Positions 60,052 to 64,000 of a stretch of DNA of 64,000 nt are shown here, piece by piece. The first letter of the stretch is position 1; every line of letters starts with the position of its first letter. Made by a program: the position numbers and the translations under genes. The notes beneath the pieces are model-generated. The model was not told the origin of the DNA, did not search any database, and worked only from the letters and a program-made list of their open reading frames with translations. Location of the stretch: the NCBI RefSeq assembly GCF_029784155.1, contig NC_073692.1:276373913-276437912 (forward strand). Direction: 5' to 3'. The stretch comes from Uranotaenia lowii (taxonomy: Eukaryota; Arthropoda; Insecta; Diptera; Culicidae).

Positions 60052-61430
60052 GGGGGCATCCATAAATTACGTAACGCTCTTGGGGGGGGAGGGGGTAAGC
60101 TCGAGCGTTACGAATTGTGACATAGGGGAGGGGGGGAGGTACGCTCATCGTTACGTAACGATTTTTTCCTTCAATTTTTGTCATGCATGTCATGCAAATT
60201 TTGCAGAATGATATGCAAACCACAATCAGTTTAAAACTTGTAAGCTGATTGAACCTGGCTTGTATCCTTTCCTCTTCAAAGATTCTGAGATAGACTCCTT
60301 GAAATGTGTTTTGAATATACGTGAAATAACCGTTGGAAAACATTTACCCCTAAGAACTCTATTTAGTCTTAAGATGGAAATTTAACTACAGACCCCGTTC
60401 GTTTTTGGCAACATTCGATTTTGGCAACATTCGATTTTGGCAACATCCGATTTTGGCACATGTGCCAAAATCGAACGGTTTTTAGAAGCGACATTACCTT
60501 TTAGTTTTCTCTGTAACAGGACCAATATAATTTAGACAAACACCGAAAATACGTTTTTACGTTCAGAAATGGTGATAAAATACAACAACAAAAACAAACG
60601 TTTTTTTTTAATTTATAAAGTACTCAAAAAATGCAAAAAGATGAAAAATTAAAAAAAAAATCAAAACCAAATACAAACAAAAGCCTAAAAATGACAAAAT
60701 CAACTTAAAAATGATGAAGAATGACAAAAACAGCAAAAATGCCAAAAAAACAAAGATTATAAACAATACAAAAATAGTGCAAAATACATCAAAAACATGA
60801 GAAAAAAAACCTATAAAAATTCTAAAAATGGTCGGAAATAGTCTTAAAATAACATTAATGATAATAAAAATAGTTAGTTTGTAAAAAAAGTGAAAATAAT
60901 TTCCGATAAAAAACCGCTCGATATTGGCAACATTCGATTTTAGCAACACAAAATGTTCGGGCATGTTGCCAAAAACGAACGGGGTCTGTATTTTTTGTCA
61001 ATTAGTTAAAAAAATGCAATTTGGATTATTCCGATGAATATTTCTAAGGCGAGTATATTTTGCATAAAAAGTAATGCTCCTTGAACAAAATAAAGTAAAC
61101 AAGATACCTAGATCATCAGTTAACAAGCACAGCGCAACTCGTAATAAGACAATCTACTCATTTTATCAGAGAGTTATCTTCAATGAGTGCTAAGAAACGA
61201 TTTGGATAGATAGTATTTCCGTTTCGAGATCGTTAATAACATTTTACAGAAAAATCTTTTTTTACTTTCGAAAATTAGTATTTAAAAACATGAGAAGATG
61301 AGGGGGGGGGAATTATCAGCGTTACGTAACTTTCATAGGGGGGTACGTTGAAGCGTTACGATTTGTGACAAACGGGGGGGAGGGGGTCAAAAAAGTGCAT
61401 TTTTGCGTTACGTAATTTATGGATGCCGCC
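60052..61430. mobile_element. 1.38-kb non-autonomous element with gcatccataaattacgtaac ends
   Basis: The terminal inverted repeats share gcatccataaattacgtaac, then c, preceded by ggggg on the left and ggcg on the right-hand strand. Subterminal G-runs (gggggggagggggt) and a second inverted pair, gcgttacga(a/t)ttgtgaca, follow. A possible target duplication (ata or tata-like) is not decisive. The interior is AT-rich without a transposase and is split by a second element at 60389-60988. Ends of this sequence are widespread in insects; I cannot name the superfamily with confidence. Confidence 0.8.
60389..60988. mobile_element. 600-bp TA-flanked MITE nested in the 1.38-kb element
   Basis: The ends are inverted repeats of 25 bases, cagaccccgttcgtttttgg followed by caaca, flanked by TA at 60387-60388 and 60989-60990. 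The left end continues with three copies of cattcgattttggcaa-like text, echoed inverted near 60915. The interior 60600-60900 is A-rich and semi-repetitive (aaaaatgac, aaaaatgcc). TA flanks and a CAG start suggest a Tc1/mariner or pogo-type source enzyme. Confidence 0.88.
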
Positions 61431-61765
61431 ATAGCCCGCTTCTCTCCTATTGTTATATATTATTGAAAAAGTTTTTCTTTGTGGAAAAGGAACATCGTGA
61501 CTCAACCATCTCTAAACTATAAATTATAGCGTCTCTTTTTTTTTAAATGTATGTCTAGAAACACATTTTGATTGTACGTTAATTATGTACACGAAACGGA
61601 GACTTTTATTAAGTTACCATCTATTTTATGAAATTGCAGTGTAGGCATTCAGTAAATTTTACAAAAGAACTTTAAATTTATTTAATCTTATTTCAGAAAT
61701 ACAGGGCTTAAAATTAAATTTACAATTTTTGAACAGTAGATGTAAGACAACAAAACGGAAGTTCA
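61431..61765. other. AT-rich spacer
   Basis: No gene or repeat recognised. Confidence 0.5.
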
Positions 61766-61773
61766 ATCGGAAT

Positions 61774-62694
61774 TAGAGTGTCCATTTCCCGGCCAATTTG
61801 CCGTTCCCGGGATTCGGGAAATCTGGTGGACTGTTTCCCGGGAATTCCCGGGATCCCGGGAAATATTCTGAAACATGTAAAATCTATGCACTTTGATTTA
61901 AATGTACCTAGCGTATCGAACCTTTCGTGCATAAAAGACCATAATTTGTTCAAAATGTACTCTTTATAATATTTCTTTTAGCTTATTTTTAATCAAATAA
62001 AGCAAACAAGCAAGCAGCAGGCAATTTCGAGGTAGAAACTGTTTTCAACAATGATAAATTCAAACCAGTCAAACGAACTATAAAATAACCTGAATTAGTC
62101 ATATGAAGCAATCAATCAAGCAATCATTTAAGCAATTAGGGGTTAATAAAAAAATATCTTTTTATTTGTTTAATTTTTCCAACCTGTGTTTTTTCTGATC
62201 AGTTCACATACTGGCTCTTCATATGAAATAAACTATGTATTTTTCATTTTTAAGTTTTGAAATTTATCTGGCTTTCAAAGTCAGAGGGAGAAAGGTGCAT
62301 GAATGTTACTTTCGAGAAAACACAATCTGCCTACCTGCTGTGCGATTTTTCATATATTTTTCGAAGTGTTGTTGGTTTTCGTTCAATGAAAACGGTGTGG
62401 AAATACACATAATCTTTTTAAACTTATCTATTTGAATAAAAAAAATTGCACCAAACAGCTGCAAAATGTCTATTGCCAAAGGAATCGGCATATCATCAAT
62501 GAGTTTTGTATAACTACATTTTCAAGAAGAACAATAAGAATGGTTCCGGAGGCTATCAGGCTTTTCCAGAGAAATAATTTCATACATGTCGGGAATTCCC
62601 GGGAATGAAACAATGATTCCCGGGAATCGGGAATTCCCGAATTTTTCAAATTCCCGGGAATTCCCGCCCGGGAAATCCCGGGACGGACACTCTA
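61774..62694. mobile_element. 921-bp hAT-type MITE with tagagtgtcc ends
   Basis: The ends tagagtgtcc and ggacactcta are flanked by a perfect 8-base duplication, atcggaat (61766-61773 and 62695-62702). Both subterminal regions are dense in ttcccggg / cccgggaa / gaattcccggg motifs, which makes each end self-complementary. TAGAG fits the hAT end rule. The interior is AT-rich, with no transposase. Confidence 0.92.
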
Positions 62695-62702
62695 ATCGGA
62701 AT

Positions 62703-62869
62703 ATTAGTAAAATATAAAAAAAAATGCGATTAGTCTATGACCAGATAAGAAATTGTTCAAAATAACTATGATTTATCCGGTCAAACTATGTCGAAACCCT
62801 GAAATTACTCAACAAAAATCGAGATAAAAAAATTGAAAAAAAATTTTTTTTTTCATTAAAATTTTTAAA
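62703..62869. other. AT-rich spacer
   Basis: Nothing recognised. Confidence 0.4.
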
Positions 62870-63112
62870 CGGATTTTAAATCATATTTTAGGCTTTTATT
62901 TGGTTTGTTGTATTCTGGTGGCAAAATTAAAAAAATTTACATCACAATTTATTTATTTTTTGTTGGATTTGCCAAATGAAATGAACAATTCGGGCAAAAT
63001 CGGGGCATTTCAATTAAATTCGGGCAACCGGGCCGGGTTGGACTGTTCCCAAATTTTGTATCAATTATCTGGGCAAACCTGGATAAAACCGGGCAATCTG
63101 GCAACCTTACTA
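62870..63112. repeat. cgggcaaa-rich dispersed repeat, copy 2
   Basis: Resembles the right half of 24826-25262: ggatttgccaaat, then cgggcaaaatc, gggcaaccgggccggg, ttcccaaattt, and a gggcaatctggcaacctta edge. Diverged but with the same motif order and orientation. Confidence 0.6.
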
Positions 63113-64000
63113 TAGCACCCTCAAATGGTTAGCAGAAGATAAGAATTCAAATACGAAAATATTGTCCTTTGAGAAATTTAAATTATGCTGTGCGGACATA
63201 GACAATTTTTTCATATAAATGTTAAATAAATAAATGTTTCATTCCGGTTTGTCAAAAAAAACTTTTCTGAATGGTGTCAGTTTTGAAAACACGTAGTCAC
63301 AAGACCTGTGCAAGTGATTTGAGTCATTTGCCACGTTTTTGTGCCAATGGTGACATCTTTGGTGAAGTAATTCATAGTGTCCTGCTATGGACAAAACTAT
63401 AGGAAATGAGTGGAAACTAACATTTAATGATTACTCTTACCACATTAATATGTTTTAATTTTTTTTTCTAATATAGTTAAGTGATCATAATATTGATATT
63501 TTTCAAATTAGTAAACGAACCAATATTAAACAACAAAACATTATTTATGAAGTTACTGCTTCAGTCTGCTTAAGTGTAGCAAACAAGTTCCCCCTATACT
63601 TGTTATTTTTATTCTATCCAATGTTCAAAAATAAAAAGATGGCCCAAAATATCATACTCTCCGGCTACAAAGTTAGGTTCATTTAATGTCCAGTTTTTAC
63701 AGTTTTTTTACTGAATGAAATTAAGATAAAATTAAATACATCTTTCTGAGAATAAAGTCGTATAATTTCAAATTTTCGAACTGGCTAAAGCAACACTTTC
63801 ATAATCTTATTGAAAGTTAGCATTTTTTTATTTTATTTTTTAGTTTTCCGTCTCACGACATAACTTGATGCATATAATTCCTTGACTTTAATAAGCCATT
63901 TATTATTTTTGTTATCAATAAATTCTTGACTTCATAAGATGATGTTCAGTATATATTGTTTTTACTCTAACTGATTTTTTTATAATGATATTCTCGATCT
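63113..64000. other. AT-rich spacer at the right edge
   Basis: No gene or repeat recognised. Confidence 0.5.

Overview
The window is AT-rich, repeat-dominated eukaryotic DNA with no recognisable complete host gene. It looks like intergenic or heterochromatic sequence from a large-genome dipteran, most probably a mosquito. That call is inference. It rests on IS630-Tc1-mariner relics with DD37E and DD37D spacing (both types were described from mosquitoes), a CR1/Jockey-type LINE, a Penelope-like fragment and many short terminal-inverted-repeat elements. There is nothing bacterial: no operons and no CRISPR.

Layout. 1-1335: AT-rich spacer. 1336-11444: three tandem copies of a 3.3-3.45 kb unit, each carrying two arrays of a 13-bp repeat; the copies differ almost only in 13-mer number. 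11445-23.6 kb: spacer with a 120-bp foldback, an 802-bp hAT-like MITE with direct flanking repeats, a pair of inverted 25-bp matches 4.2 kb apart and a GC-rich 43-bp minisatellite. 23.7-27.0 kb: nested region in which diverged inverted arms enclose a 1.39-kb hAT-type element (8-bp target duplication) and a 328-bp foldback. 27-32.7 kb: mostly unassigned, with a GC-rich block at 29.5-30.3 kb and a second end of the 24.6-kb hAT family at 30.85 kb. 32.7-34.4 kb: a decayed DD37D mariner and a Penelope-like fragment. 34.65-36.76 kb: a foldback family, including one 797-bp element with nearly identical arms of about 345 bp. 36.8-40.8 kb: unassigned, with one coding-like fragment. 40.8-42.9 kb: a 9-bp satellite. 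45.66-51.68 kb: four TA-flanked elements in a row, two of which share one TA. 56.15-59.63 kb: a second DD37E copy split by a 5'-truncated LINE. 60.05-62.69 kb: a MITE nested in a MITE, then a hAT-type element with an 8-bp duplication. The rest is spacer.

Nothing here works together as a pathway. The history is successive transposon insertion and tandem-repeat growth. All transposase and reverse-transcriptase frames seen are broken. The points most worth checking are the triplicated 13-bp-array unit, the long perfect foldback (possible hairpin-RNA source), the two transposons sharing a TA, and two DD37E copies that share the same stop codons.
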